A stretch of DNA of 37,110 nucleotides, taken from NCBI RefSeq assembly GCF_014646015.1, contig NZ_BMMQ01000001.1, positions 535,366-572,475 of the forward strand, written 5' to 3'. The notes under the pieces are model-generated. The model did not search any database and was not told the DNA's origin. It worked only from the letters and a program-made list of their open reading frames with translations. The position numbers and the translations under genes are program-made. The DNA comes from Microbacterium nanhaiense. GTDB lineage: Bacteria > Actinomycetota > Actinomycetes > Actinomycetales > Microbacteriaceae. Below, piece after piece: positions 1-8,487 of the stretch (position 1 is the first letter of the stretch; every line of letters starts with the position of its first letter).

Positions 1-63
1 CGTTCATATGACACCTTTCGCTCGTGAGAACGCGCGCACGTGCGCAAAGGTGTCATATGAACG
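1..63. repeat. Long intergenic inverted repeat (18-bp perfect arms)
   Basis: Bases 1-18 and 46-63 are perfect reverse complements (left arm begins cgttcatatgacac), with a 27-base centre that holds a smaller GC palindrome, gcgcacgtgcgc. Each arm carries the self-complementary octamer tcatatga. There is no T-run on either side, so a plain terminator is not obvious. A 19-codon reading frame (ATG at 8) spans it but has no independent support. It could be a repeat element, a terminator of the gene to the left of the window, or a protein-binding site. It may extend further left. Confidence 0.75.
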
Positions 64-78
64 GTGAGGGATGCAGAA

Positions 79-110
79 AGGGCCCGTCTCCTCGAGAGGA
101 GACGGGCCCT
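79..110 (-). terminator. rpsT transcription terminator
   Basis: A perfect 14-bp stem (79-92 with 97-110) with a 4-base loop lies 14 bases after the rpsT stop codon. On the minus strand the stem is followed by only three T residues, as is common for actinobacterial terminators. Confidence 0.75.
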
Positions 111-123
111 GATGTGCTCAGAG

Positions 124-384
124 TCAGAGCGCGTGGATCTGCTTCGCCAGGGCGCCCTTGCGGTTCGCGGCCTGGTTCTTGTGGATCACGCCCTTCGACA
201 CGGCCTTGTCGAGCTTCTTCGAAGCCTTCGCGAAGGCGGTCTCGGCGGCACCCTTGTCGGCTGCGGCGATCGCACGGCGCGTCGCGCGAACGAGCGTCTT
301 CAGCTCGCTCTTGACGATGCGGTTGCGCTCGCGCGCCTTCTCGTTGGTCTTGTTGCGCTTGATCTGCGACTTGATGTTTGCCAC
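124..384 (-). CDS. rpsT: 30S ribosomal protein S20
   Basis: 86-residue basic protein that binds 16S rRNA early in assembly of the small ribosomal subunit. The N-terminus reads [20 protein letters not shown], which is the S20 signature, and the whole length matches the family. The start is a GTG at 382-384. The reading frame stays open further upstream, but those residues do not belong to S20. The body is rich in Lys, Arg and Ala, as expected for a long helical rRNA-binding protein. It is monocistronic, with its own terminator downstream. In related actinobacteria rpsT lies next to lepA on the opposite strand. Here a peptide transporter operon sits between them. Confidence 0.97.
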   Translation of the reverse strand: MANIKSQIKRNKTNEKARERNRIVKSELKTLVRATRRAIAAADKGAAETAFAKASKKLDKAVSKGVIHKNQAANRKGALAKQIHAL

Positions 385-538
385 GTTATACAGGCTTTCG
401 TTGAATGCGAATCGGATGTTGTCTCTTGGCGGTAGAGGGGCCGCCGCAAGACGTGTGCGGGTGTGGGAGCCCGCACGCAAGCCAAGAACCAAGCTTAGCA
501 GGTGGGATCCGGATCGGCTGAACACGCCCACCACGCGA

Positions 539-572
539 AGGCGGGGCCGGCGCCGAAGCGCCGACCCCGCCT
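539..572 (-). terminator. Terminator of the peptide ABC operon
   Basis: GC-rich hairpin 16 bases beyond the stop of the binding-protein gene. It has an 8-bp outer stem (aggcgggg/ccccgcct), one mismatch, a 6-bp inner stem and a 4-base loop. There is no U-tract. It also separates this operon from the rpsT promoter region (385-538), where I see no clear -35/-10 pair. Confidence 0.65.
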
Positions 573-587
573 AAGAGGGGAAGTGGA

Positions 588-2318
588 TTACTTCACCCAG
601 CCGACGTTCTCGACCGGCTGCACGCCGAACATGTCGAGGCCCTGGTAGGGCTCGGGGCTGAGGTTGGCAATGCCCTCCTTGGCGGTGATGATGACCGGGC
701 CGTTGTAGAGCGGCATGATGCCCCACGACTCGCTCATGAGCTCGGCCTCGAGCTTCATCGCGGCGGGGATCTGCTCCTCAGCCGTGGGAAGCGCCTCGAC
801 CTGCTCGTGGATCCGCTGGTCGAACGTCTCGTCGGACGTGCCCGAGAGGTTCAGGCCGCTGTCCTGGCAGTAGACCTGGCACATCCACATGACGCCGAAC
901 GCGTCCGAGGAGCTGAAGCCCAGGATGATCGTGTCCCAGCTGCCCTCGGTGAGCACCGTCGAGAACTCGCTCGACGGGTGGTTGTCGATGACGAGGTCGA
1001 TTCCCACCTGCTTCATCATCTGCTGGATCGCGCGGTTGCGGGCCTCACCGGTCGGGTCGTCACCGAAGGTGGTGAAGCTGAAGGTCAGCTTCTCGCCGTC
1101 CTTCTCGCGAATTCCGTCGTCGCCGAGCGTCCAGCCGGCCTCCTCGAGGAGCTCGCCAGCGGTCTCGGCGTTGTACTCGTAGCCGGCCTCAGCGAACGAG
1201 TCGGAGTAGCCTTCCTGGAACGAGTAGAGGTTGAACGAACCGGCGGGCGGCTCTTCCCAGTCGAGACCCTGGTAGACGATCGCCTTGAGCTGCTCACGAT
1301 CGATCGACATCATGGCGGCCTTGCGGACATTGATGTCCTGGAGAGGACCGTTGTTCGAGTTGAACTGCAGCAGACCGTTCGAGACGTCCGGCGCCTTGTA
1401 GGTCACGACGCCCTCCATGTCGGCGACCTGAGCGAGACGGTCGGCCGTCGTGGTGCCGGTCGAGTCGATCTCGCCCGCCTTGAAGGCGTTGATCGTCGCG
1501 GTCGACTCCATGACGCGGAAGGTGCGCTCGTCGAGCATCGGCTCGTCGCCCCACCACTTCTCGTTCGGAACGAAGGTGATGGTGCCCTTGTCGGCATCCC
1601 AGGTGCCGATCTTGTAGGGACCAGCGCCCCACTCGGGGTGCGGCGTGTTGAGGAAGGCCTCGTTGAAGGTCTTTGCATCCTTCGCGGCATCCGGGTGGAT
1701 CACCTGGAAGAACAGCGCGTCGGTCCACGCGAACGTGCCATCGAACGTGACGACGGCGGTCTTGTCGGTGTCACCGGCCTCAACCGACTTGATGTTGCGG
1801 TAACCGTCCGTCGTGTTCGGCTGGAAGTCGCCCTCGCCGCTCTGAACCCGCCAGGTCGCTTCGATGGTCTTCCAGTCCATCGGCGTGCCGTCGTTGAACT
1901 GCGCCTCGTCCGTGAACGTGATGGTCATGACCGTGTTGCCGTCGACCTCTTCGACAGTGCGGTCCGAAACGTACGCCGGGTGCGGGGTGACGGTGCCGTC
2001 GGGTGCCGACAGCAGGATCTGGGGGTTGTACCAGGTCCACAGCGTGGCCCCGTCGACCGTGCTGTCCTGGTGGAGAGCGTTCGACTGCGGCGGGATCTCA
2101 CCGATGGCGGTGACGTAGGTGCCGCCCTGCTGCAGGTCGGCGCGGTCGACCGGGTTGTTGTCCGGCTCGGCGGCCGCGGGAGCGGCGGGAGCCGCGCTCT
2201 CGTTGTTGCCGGCGTTGCCGTTGTTGGCGGCATCGTCGTCGGCGGAGCAGGCCGCCAGGGCGAGGGACGTCGTGGCCAGGATGGCGGCCGCTCCGATCCA
2301 CTTGGTGTGCTTGTTCAT
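588..2318 (-). CDS. ABC importer substrate-binding lipoprotein (family 5, peptide/nickel type)
   Basis: 576-residue extracytoplasmic binding protein of the DppA/OppA family (SBP family 5), which captures peptides or similar ligands for the membrane transporter. The ATG at 2316-2318 is preceded by a good ribosome site (gaaagga). A lipoprotein signal peptide runs to the lipobox LAAC at about residues 19-22, followed by a low-complexity Asp/Asn/Ala/Pro linker. The mature part has the family pattern, including DEAQFNDGTPMDWKTIEATW, in the position of the usual F-x-D-G-x-P motif. It is the last gene of the operon, 50 bases after the ATPase gene, although binding-protein genes often come first. The ligand cannot be read from sequence; a dipeptide, oligopeptide or glycoside are all possible. 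Confidence 0.93.
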   Translation of the reverse strand: MNKHTKWIGAAAILATTSLALAACSADDDAANNGNAGNNESAAPAAPAAAEPDNNPVDRADLQQGGTYVTAIGEIPPQSNALHQDSTVDGATLWTWYNPQILLSAPDGTVTPHPAYVSDRTVEEVDGNTVMTITFTDEAQFNDGTPMDWKTIEATWRVQSGEGDFQPNTTDGYRNIKSVEAGDTDKTAVVTFDGTFAWTDALFFQVIHPDAAKDAKTFNEAFLNTPHPEWGAGPYKIGTWDADKGTITFVPNEKWWGDEPMLDERTFRVMESTATINAFKAGEIDSTGTTTADRLAQVADMEGVVTYKAPDVSNGLLQFNSNNGPLQDINVRKAAMMSIDREQLKAIVYQGLDWEEPPAGSFNLYSFQEGYSDSFAEAGYEYNAETAGELLEEAGWTLGDDGIREKDGEKLTFSFTTFGDDPTGEARNRAIQQMMKQVGIDLVIDNHPSSEFSTVLTEGSWDTIILGFSSSDAFGVMWMCQVYCQDSGLNLSGTSDETFDQRIHEQVEALPTAEEQIPAAMKLEAELMSESWGIMPLYNGPVIITAKEGIANLSPEPYQGLDMFGVQPVENVGWVK

Positions 2319-2368
2319 TGGTGTTCCTTTCGCGCTTTTGCGCTTGGGGTGGGATTCGAGGGGGAGAC

Positions 2369-4423
2369 CTACCGGAAGTGGCACGCGTTGGTGTGCACGC
2401 CCTCACGCCCGGTGAGCTGTGGTGCTTCGCCCTCGCAGCGGGCCCTGCTCGCCGGATCCAGAGTCTGGTACAGCGGGCAGCGGCTCACGAAGGGACAGCC
2501 CGCGATCCTGTCGGTCGGGCTGGGCAGATCCCCGGTGAGCACGATGCGCTCGCGCGTGCGCTCGATGTGGGGATCGGGAACGGGGATCGCCGAGAGCAGC
2601 GCCTGCGTGTACGGGTGCTGCGGGTCGTCGAAGACCGCGTCGACGTCACCCAGCTCGACGAACTGACCGAGGTACATCACCGCGACGCGGTCGGCGAGGT
2701 GACGCACGACCGAGAGGTCGTGGGCGACGAAGAGGTACGAGATGCCGAGCTTGGCCTTGAGCTCGTCGAGCAGGTTGATAACACCCGCCTGAATCGACAC
2801 ATCGAGCGCAGACACGGGCTCGTCGAGCACGATGAGCTTCGGCTCGGTAGCCAGGGCACGAGCGATGCCGATGCGCTGCCGCTGGCCGCCGGAGAACGCC
2901 TGCGGGAATCGGTCGGCGTGCGCGGGGTTGAGGCCGACGAGATTCATCAGCTCGTCCACGCGCTCGTGGGTCTTCGTCTTGTCGACGCCGATGGTGCGCA
3001 GCGGCTCCGCGAGGATGTCGAACACCGTCATGCGCGGGTCGAGCGCGCCCATCGGGTCCTGGAACACGATCTGGATGTCGCGGCGAAGCGCGCGCTCCTG
3101 GCGACGGTTCCTGATGTCCTTGACGCTCGTGCCGTTGATGACGATGTCGCCGCCTTCGACCTTCGCGAGTTCCATGATCTCGAGGAGCGTCGTCGTCTTG
3201 CCCGAGCCCGACTCGCCGACGATGGCGAGCGTCTCGCCCTCACGGATGTCGAAGGAGACGTTCTTGACGGCGTGGACCTCGCCGACCTTGCGCTTCGCGA
3301 GCGCACCCTTCAGGAGGGGGAAGGTCTTCGTCAGGTTCTCCACCCGCAGCGTCTCGACGCGCTCCTCGCGCGGCTTCTGGAGCAGCTCACTCTCGGGGAT
3401 GACCGGCGCGGGGAAGACCGGCGCACCCGCGATCGATCCGTTTCGGATCTCATCGGCGCGGATACACGCGGCGAAGTGCTGATCGCCGCCCTCGGCGACG
3501 GGCTCGAGCGGAGGCTCGCCGGCGAGGCACGCCTCGGTGGCGATGGGGCAGCGCGCCGCGAAGGGGCAGGCATCCGGCAGGTTGATCAGCAGGGGCGGGT
3601 TGCCCTTGATCGGGACGAGCGGCTCCTTGTCCTTCTTGTCGACGCGGGGGATGGCCCCCAGCAGGCCGACGGAGTACGGCATGCGGGTGTCGTAGAAGAG
3701 GTTGTCGACGGGGGCATGCTCGACCGGGCGCCCCGCATACATGACCAGCACGTCGTCGGCGACGTTGGCGACAACGCCCATGTCGTGAGTGATCATGATC
3801 ACGGCGGCGCCCGTCTCGCGCTGCCCCTTCTTGATGACATCGAGCACCTGGGCCTGAATCGTTACGTCGAGCGCCGTGGTGGGCTCGTCGGCGATGATCA
3901 GCTTCGGGTCGTTCGCGAGCGCGATCGCGATGACGACGCGCTGCCGCATTCCACCCGAGAACTCGTGCGGGAATGCCTTCATGCGCACCTCGGCATTCGG
4001 AATGCCGACGGTCTTGAGCAGTTCGATGCCGCGTTCCCAAGCCTGCGCCTTCGAGACGCCGCGGTGAGCGGTGATCGCCTCAACGAGCTGGTCGCCGATC
4101 GTGAACACGGGCGTCAGCGAGGTCAGCGGATCCTGGAAGATCATCGACAGGCCATTGCCGCGGATCTCGGACATCTGCTTGTCGGTCTTGCCGATCAGTT
4201 CGACGCCGTCGAAGACCACCGATCCGCCCACGCGGGCGTTGTCGGCGAGGAGGCCCATGATGGCGAGCGACGTGACCGACTTACCCGAGCCGGACTCACC
4301 GACGATGCCGATGGTCTTACCGGGGTGCAGGTCGAAGCTGACGCCGCGCACGGCGTCGACGCGGCCGGCCTCGCTCGCGAAGCTGACGGTGAGGTTCTTG
4401 ACGGAGAGAATCGGGTCGGTCAT
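2369..4423 (-). CDS. Double ATPase of peptide ABC importer (OppD-OppF fusion type)
   Basis: 684-residue cytoplasmic protein with two complete ABC ATPase domains that power the importer. Domain 1 has Walker A GESGSGKSV (about 42-50), signature FSGGMRQR, Walker B LIIADEP and switch ITHD (about 211-214). Domain 2 has Walker A GESGSGKTT (about 403-411), signature FSGGQRQR, Walker B LIVLDEP and switch VAHD. Each half ends with the Cys-rich tail typical of Opp/Dpp ATPases (CPFAARCP and CPFVSRCP). The start was placed at the ATG at 4421-4423, which overlaps the stop of the upstream permease gene in an ATGA junction. The frame is open further upstream, but that stretch lies inside the permease gene. 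Nothing looks damaged. Confidence 0.95.
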   Translation of the reverse strand: MTDPILSVKNLTVSFASEAGRVDAVRGVSFDLHPGKTIGIVGESGSGKSVTSLAIMGLLADNARVGGSVVFDGVELIGKTDKQMSEIRGNGLSMIFQDPLTSLTPVFTIGDQLVEAITAHRGVSKAQAWERGIELLKTVGIPNAEVRMKAFPHEFSGGMRQRVVIAIALANDPKLIIADEPTTALDVTIQAQVLDVIKKGQRETGAAVIMITHDMGVVANVADDVLVMYAGRPVEHAPVDNLFYDTRMPYSVGLLGAIPRVDKKDKEPLVPIKGNPPLLINLPDACPFAARCPIATEACLAGEPPLEPVAEGGDQHFAACIRADEIRNGSIAGAPVFPAPVIPESELLQKPREERVETLRVENLTKTFPLLKGALAKRKVGEVHAVKNVSFDIREGETLAIVGESGSGKTTTLLEIMELAKVEGGDIVINGTSVKDIRNRRQERALRRDIQIVFQDPMGALDPRMTVFDILAEPLRTIGVDKTKTHERVDELMNLVGLNPAHADRFPQAFSGGQRQRIGIARALATEPKLIVLDEPVSALDVSIQAGVINLLDELKAKLGISYLFVAHDLSVVRHLADRVAVMYLGQFVELGDVDAVFDDPQHPYTQALLSAIPVPDPHIERTRERIVLTGDLPSPTDRIAGCPFVSRCPLYQTLDPASRARCEGEAPQLTGREGVHTNACHFR

Positions 4424-5313
4424 GCGCGGCCTCCTGCCGCCGAGTTCGGGTCGAGGGCGTCGCGCAAGCCATCCGCGACAAAGGCCATCGACACCGTGAG
4501 AAGCGTGAGGATCGCGCCGGGGAAGAGGAAGATCCACGGAGCGGATGAGATGACATTCGCACCCGTCGCGATCAGGTTTCCGAGAGAGATGTCCGGAATC
4601 TGAACACCGAATCCTAGGAACGAAAGGCTCGTCTCGGAGTTGACCGCTCCGACGATCCCGAGGGTGAAGTTGATGATCAGCAGCGAAGCCATGTTCGGAA
4701 TCATGTGACGCATGACGATCTTGAAGTTGCCGACACCCATGTAGCGTGCGGCCTGCACGTATTCGCTTTCGCGAATGGAGAGCGAGAGGGTCCACACGGT
4801 GCGCGCGAGCATCATCCAGCCGATCGCGACGAGCATCACGGCGAGGATGAACCAGTTACCGCCGGATCCGTTCGTCACGAGCGCGACGATGAGGAAGCCG
4901 GGGACGGCGAGCATGAAGTGGATGACCCACAGGATGACTCGCTCCCACCAGCCGCCGAGGTAGGCCGCCATCGCGCCGAGCACGGCCGAGATGACCGTCG
5001 TTCCGACCGACACGATGAGCGCGATCATGAGTGAGCGGCGCAGCCCCTGCACCGTCATCGCATACACGTCGTTGCCAGCGCCCGTGGTGCCGAACCAGTG
5101 CTCCGCGCTCGGCCCCTGGGCGAGCGCGAGGAAGTCGAGCTCGACGTAGTCGTACTTCGCAAAGAGGTTGCCGAACACTGCGAAGAGAACGAGCACCACG
5201 AAGATGCCGAGGCCGGCCGCGGCCGGGACGTTGCGGAAGAAGCGGCGCGTGTAGAGGGCACCCTTCGACAGTGGCTTGGACCGCTGGATGTCGGGAATTT
5301 CCGTGATCGTCAT
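4420..5313 (-). CDS. Peptide ABC importer permease (DppC/OppC type)
   Basis: 297-residue integral membrane subunit of the importer. It has a cytoplasmic N-tail, a first membrane segment near residues 31-50, then a periplasmic-side stretch with HWFGTTGAGNDVYAM, the usual OppC motif (typically HxLGTDxxGRD). The binding-protein-dependent permease core follows, with the ATPase-contacting EAA loop at about residues 185-207 (YVQAARYMGVGNF). The ATG lies one base after the stop of the first permease gene, and its own stop overlaps the ATPase start, so the three genes are translationally coupled. Confidence 0.95.
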   Translation of the reverse strand: MTITEIPDIQRSKPLSKGALYTRRFFRNVPAAAGLGIFVVLVLFAVFGNLFAKYDYVELDFLALAQGPSAEHWFGTTGAGNDVYAMTVQGLRRSLMIALIVSVGTTVISAVLGAMAAYLGGWWERVILWVIHFMLAVPGFLIVALVTNGSGGNWFILAVMLVAIGWMMLARTVWTLSLSIRESEYVQAARYMGVGNFKIVMRHMIPNMASLLIINFTLGIVGAVNSETSLSFLGFGVQIPDISLGNLIATGANVISSAPWIFLFPGAILTLLTVSMAFVADGLRDALDPNSAAGGRA

Positions 5314-5314
5314 G

Positions 5315-6298
5315 TCAGCTCACCCGCACTCGAGGATCAAGGGCCACGACGGCGACATCGGCAAGCAGCGCGCCGATGGCCGTCGTGAGCGCACCGAAAG
5401 CAGCAATGGCGACAGTGCCGTGAATGTCGTTCTTGCTGAGGGCAGACACCGTGTACTCGCCGAGGCCGTGCCAGGCGAAGATGACCTCCGAAAGAAACGC
5501 GCCGAGGAACACCGTCGGGATCGTGAACGCAACCTGCGTGGCGATCGGGATCAGTGAGGTACGGAGTGCGTGCTTACGGATAGCGCGCTGCTTGGTGAGG
5601 CCCTTGGCGCGAGCCGTGCGGACGTAATCGGCACCGATGTTGTCGAGCAGGAGCGCGCGCTGCAGGAAGTGTGTGGACGCATAGCCAACGAGCGACATCG
5701 CGAGCGTCGGCAGCACCAGACGGTGCAGCGTATCGAGGACGCCCATAAACCAATTGTCGATCCCGATACCGGATGGGCCCGTCACGTAAAAGATCGTGAC
5801 GCCCGTCGCCTTGTTCAGCATCACAGCCAGCAGAACGAGGCCGAGTGCCGCGACGATCGGCGGGATGTTCATCGTGATCGTCGACGTGAAGTGACCGATG
5901 CGGTCGGCGAGCTTGTACTGACGGTTCGCGGTGTAGACACCGAGCGCGACGCCGGCCACGATGCCGATGACTGTTGCGCCCGTCACAAACTGTGCCGACG
6001 TCCACATGCGGAACGACACCTCGTGGTTGACCGAATCGCCGTCAGGCGTCATACCCCAGTTCCAGTGCAACACGATGTTCGTCAGCCACGTCCACCACCG
6101 TTCGAGCAGAGGGACCTCTGCGCTCAGATTGCGGGGGCGGAGCAGTGCGTCCACTTCCTCCGGGGACAAGGGCGGGCGCCGACCTACGTAGTTGCTGCGC
6201 GGATCCAGGAAGTTCCACGCCAGGAAGTACGTGATGTTGGTCGACACGACGATGATGACCAGCCAGTTGATCAGGCGGCGCGTCAGGTATGAGAACAA
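5315..6298 (-). CDS. Peptide ABC importer permease (DppB/OppB type)
   Basis: 327-residue integral membrane subunit and first gene of the operon. An N-terminal membrane anchor (about 10-28) is followed by a large extracytoplasmic loop and the permease core from about residue 100. The EAA loop (YVRTARAKGLTKQRAIRKHA) lies at about 225-244. The best start is a TTG at 6296-6298, with a purine-rich gaaag about 12 bases upstream and no in-frame ATG or GTG nearby, so the exact start is less sure than the gene. The operon is divergent from lepA across a 314-base regulatory region. Confidence 0.93.
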   Translation of the reverse strand: MFSYLTRRLINWLVIIVVSTNITYFLAWNFLDPRSNYVGRRPPLSPEEVDALLRPRNLSAEVPLLERWWTWLTNIVLHWNWGMTPDGDSVNHEVSFRMWTSAQFVTGATVIGIVAGVALGVYTANRQYKLADRIGHFTSTITMNIPPIVAALGLVLLAVMLNKATGVTIFYVTGPSGIGIDNWFMGVLDTLHRLVLPTLAMSLVGYASTHFLQRALLLDNIGADYVRTARAKGLTKQRAIRKHALRTSLIPIATQVAFTIPTVFLGAFLSEVIFAWHGLGEYTVSALSKNDIHGTVAIAAFGALTTAIGALLADVAVVALDPRVRVS

Positions 6299-6367
6299 GG
6301 TGTCAGGTGACTTTCGTGGGGAAGCAACGGTGCTGAGGGGAGACTCTAGCCCGCTTGCTCACGCCTC

Positions 6368-6391
6368 CGTCGATTGGCTGAGCCATCGACG
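6368..6391 (-). promoter_or_regulatory. Imperfect hairpin in the leader of the peptide ABC operon
   Basis: cgtcgat and atcgacg form 7-bp arms with an inner ggc/gcc stem and a one-base bulge. It falls between the predicted promoter (6407-6435) and the first start codon, so it would be in the 5' leader of the mRNA. Its role is unknown. Confidence 0.4.
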
Positions 6392-6406
6392 TAAAAGCGT
6401 TATGAA

Positions 6407-6435
6407 TCTTTATCTGCTCGAACGTTTCTGTCGAA
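6407..6435 (-). promoter_or_regulatory. Predicted promoter of the peptide ABC operon
   Basis: On the minus strand a -35 box TTCGAC (6430-6435) and a -10 box TAAAGA (6407-6412) are separated by exactly 17 bases. Transcription would begin near 6400, giving a leader of about 100 bases. This is the AT-richer part of the 314-base region between the operon and lepA. Confidence 0.55.
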
Positions 6436-6449
6436 TATGGCGCCCGTCA

Positions 6450-6466
6450 CTGAGCAATTTGCTCAG
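6450..6466. promoter_or_regulatory. 17-bp palindrome, candidate operator
   Basis: ctgagcaatttgctcag is a perfect 8-bp dyad around one central base. It is centred about 25 bases upstream of the predicted -35 box of the peptide ABC operon and about 155 bases upstream of lepA. A further copy of the half-site ttgctca occurs at 6355-6361 in the leader. No regulator gene lies next to it. The size and symmetry suit a dimeric helix-turn-helix regulator, but which one cannot be told. Confidence 0.5.
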
Positions 6467-6597
6467 CTAAGCGGGACGCATGTCACTCTAGTTTGCACAC
6501 ATTTCGGGGAGATGTCACACAGGTGATGACGATCTGCGGGCGTGTCGTGCGTGCGCACGATGGGCGTGGCCACCAGGAACTTCGCGCCCGCACAGCA

Positions 6598-6603
6598 TAG
6601 AAT
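6598..6603 (+). promoter_or_regulatory. -10 box of lepA, near-leaderless transcript
   Basis: TAGAAT ends 9 bases before the lepA ATG, and no Shine-Dalgarno sequence lies between. Transcription would begin within about three bases of the start codon. Confidence 0.5.
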
Positions 6604-6612
6604 CGCCTGGAT

Positions 6613-8463
6613 ATGTCGCCACGTGCCTCCCAGACGCTCGCGCCCGCCGCAACGCCGCCCGAGCGAATTCGTAACTTCTGCATCATTGCTCACATCGATC
6701 ACGGCAAGTCGACCCTTGCCGACCGCATGCTGCAGTTGACCGGTGTCGTGCCCGATCGCGAGATGCGGGCCCAGTACCTCGACCGTATGGACATCGAGCG
6801 CGAGCGCGGTATCACGGTGAAGAGCCAGGCGGTGCGCATCCCCTGGCAGGTCGGAGACGACACCTTTGCGCTGAACATGATCGACACCCCCGGGCACGTC
6901 GACTTCAGCTATGAGGTCTCCCGTTCCCTCGCCGCGTGCGAGGGCGCGATCCTCCTCGTCGATGCGGCACAGGGCATCGAGGCGCAGACTCTCGCGAACC
7001 TCTATCTGGCGCTCGAGAATGACCTGACGATCATTCCCGTGCTCAACAAGATCGATCTGCCCGCAGCGGACCCGGAGCGCTTCGCGAAGGAACTCGCCGA
7101 CCTGATCGGCGGCGATCCCGCAGACGTCCTGCGGGTCTCGGGCAAGACGGGCATGGGCGTCGAAGAATTGCTCGACCGCATCGTCGAGCGGATCCCCGCG
7201 CCGAAGGGCGACGCAGACGCGCCGGCGCGCGCGATGATCTTCGACTCGGTCTACGACGCCTACCGCGGCGTCGTGACCTACGTGCGCATGATCGACGGCA
7301 AGCTCTCGCCGCGTCAGAAGATTCAGATGATGTCGACGAAGGCGACTCACGACCTCCTTGAGATCGGTGTGTCGAGCCCGGAGCCCGAACCGACCAAGGG
7401 TCTTGGCGTGGGTGAGGTGGGGTATCTCATCACGGGCGTGAAGGACGTGCGCCAGTCGAAGGTCGGCGACACGGTCACGGATGCGGCGAAGCCCGCGACC
7501 GTGGCCCTCGAGGGCTACGTCGAGCCGAAGCCCATGGTGTTCTCTGGTCTGTATCCGATCGACGCCAGCGACTACCCGCTCCTGCGTGACGCGCTCGACA
7601 AGCTCAAGCTGTCCGACGCGGCGCTCGTGTACGAGCCGGAGACCTCTGTCGCGCTCGGCTTCGGCTTCCGATGCGGTTTCCTCGGTCTGCTGCACCTCGA
7701 GATCATCACCGAGCGCCTCCAGCGCGAGTTCAACCTCGATCTCATCACGACCGCGCCCAGCGTGATCTACGAAGTGACGAGCGAGAACGGCGACACGATC
7801 GTCGTGACGAATCCCAGCGAGTACCCCGAGGGAAAGATCGCTTCGGTCTCCGAGCCGGTCGTGCAGACCTCGATCCTGGTGCCGAAGGATTACGTGGGCA
7901 CGGTCATGGAGCTGTGCCAGTCGCGCCGCGGGGCACTGCTCGGCATGGACTACCTGTCGGAGGAACGCGTCGAGCTGAAGTACACGATGCCGCTCGGCGA
8001 GATCGTGTTCGACTTCTTCGACCACCTCAAGAGCCGGACGCAAGGGTATGCGAGCCTCGACTACGAGCCCGCCGGTAGCCAGGAGGCCGACCTCGTCAAG
8101 GTCGACATCCTGCTCCAGGGCGAGCGCGTCGACGCATTCAGCGCGATCGTGCATCGCGATGCCGCGTACTCCTACGGGACGATGATGGCCGAACGCCTGC
8201 GCAAGCTGATCCCTCGTCAGCAGTTCGAGGTGCCGATCCAGGCGGCCATCGGCGCGCGCGTGATCGCCCGTGAGACGATCCGCGCGATCCGGAAGGACGT
8301 CCTCGCCAAGTGCTACGGCGGTGACATCAGCCGAAAGCGCAAGCTGCTCGAGAAGCAGAAGGAAGGCAAGAAGCGCATGAAGATGGTGGGGCGCGTCGAA
8401 GTGCCGCAGAATGCCTTCATCGCCGCGCTCTCCGGCGACGTCGAGTCTTCAGGCAAGAAGTAA
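6613..8463 (+). CDS. lepA: Elongation factor 4 (ribosomal back-translocase GTPase)
   Basis: 616-residue translational GTPase that acts on stalled or mis-translocated ribosomes. The GTPase motifs are AHIDHGKST (G1, about 25-33), DTPGHVDF (G3) and NKID (G4). The EF-G-like middle domains and the LepA-specific C-terminal domain follow, ending [19 protein letters not shown]. Full length for the family (about 600 residues). The short N-terminal extension before the GTPase domain is usual in actinobacteria. The ATG at 6613 fits the predicted near-leaderless promoter. Downstream genes continue on the same strand. Confidence 0.98.
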   Translation: MSPRASQTLAPAATPPERIRNFCIIAHIDHGKSTLADRMLQLTGVVPDREMRAQYLDRMDIERERGITVKSQAVRIPWQVGDDTFALNMIDTPGHVDFSYEVSRSLAACEGAILLVDAAQGIEAQTLANLYLALENDLTIIPVLNKIDLPAADPERFAKELADLIGGDPADVLRVSGKTGMGVEELLDRIVERIPAPKGDADAPARAMIFDSVYDAYRGVVTYVRMIDGKLSPRQKIQMMSTKATHDLLEIGVSSPEPEPTKGLGVGEVGYLITGVKDVRQSKVGDTVTDAAKPATVALEGYVEPKPMVFSGLYPIDASDYPLLRDALDKLKLSDAALVYEPETSVALGFGFRCGFLGLLHLEIITERLQREFNLDLITTAPSVIYEVTSENGDTIVVTNPSEYPEGKIASVSEPVVQTSILVPKDYVGTVMELCQSRRGALLGMDYLSEERVELKYTMPLGEIVFDFFDHLKSRTQGYASLDYEPAGSQEADLVKVDILLQGERVDAFSAIVHRDAAYSYGTMMAERLRKLIPRQQFEVPIQAAIGARVIARETIRAIRKDVLAKCYGGDISRKRKLLEKQKEGKKRMKMVGRVEVPQNAFIAALSGDVESSGKK

Positions 8464-8474
8464 CCGACCCGAGT

Positions 8475-8480
8475 TAGGGT
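8475..8480 (+). promoter_or_regulatory. -10 box of the DUF1990 gene, leaderless
   Basis: TAGGGT ends 7 bases before the ATG at 8488, with no ribosome site between. The identical hexamer with almost the same spacing precedes the leuA leader peptide. This box supports the ATG at 8488 over the GTG at 8479. Confidence 0.45.
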
Positions 8481-8487
8481 GATCATC

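Noticed and set aside
8..67. A 19-codon frame inside the inverted repeat at the left edge
   Set aside because: It exists only because the palindrome lacks stops, and there is no ribosome site or upstream context to support expression.
385..538. Structured leader of rpsT as a riboswitch
   Set aside because: Some short GC complementarity is present, but no known riboswitch core or convincing alternative folds could be seen.
807..2666. Very long open frame (over 600 codons) on the plus strand opposite the binding-protein gene, and similar long antisense frames opposite leuA, hemW, lepA and CNNM
   Set aside because: These are antisense shadows caused by GC-biased third codon positions. The opposite strand carries the recognisable proteins, and the shadow proteins are Arg/Val/Asp-rich with no family features.
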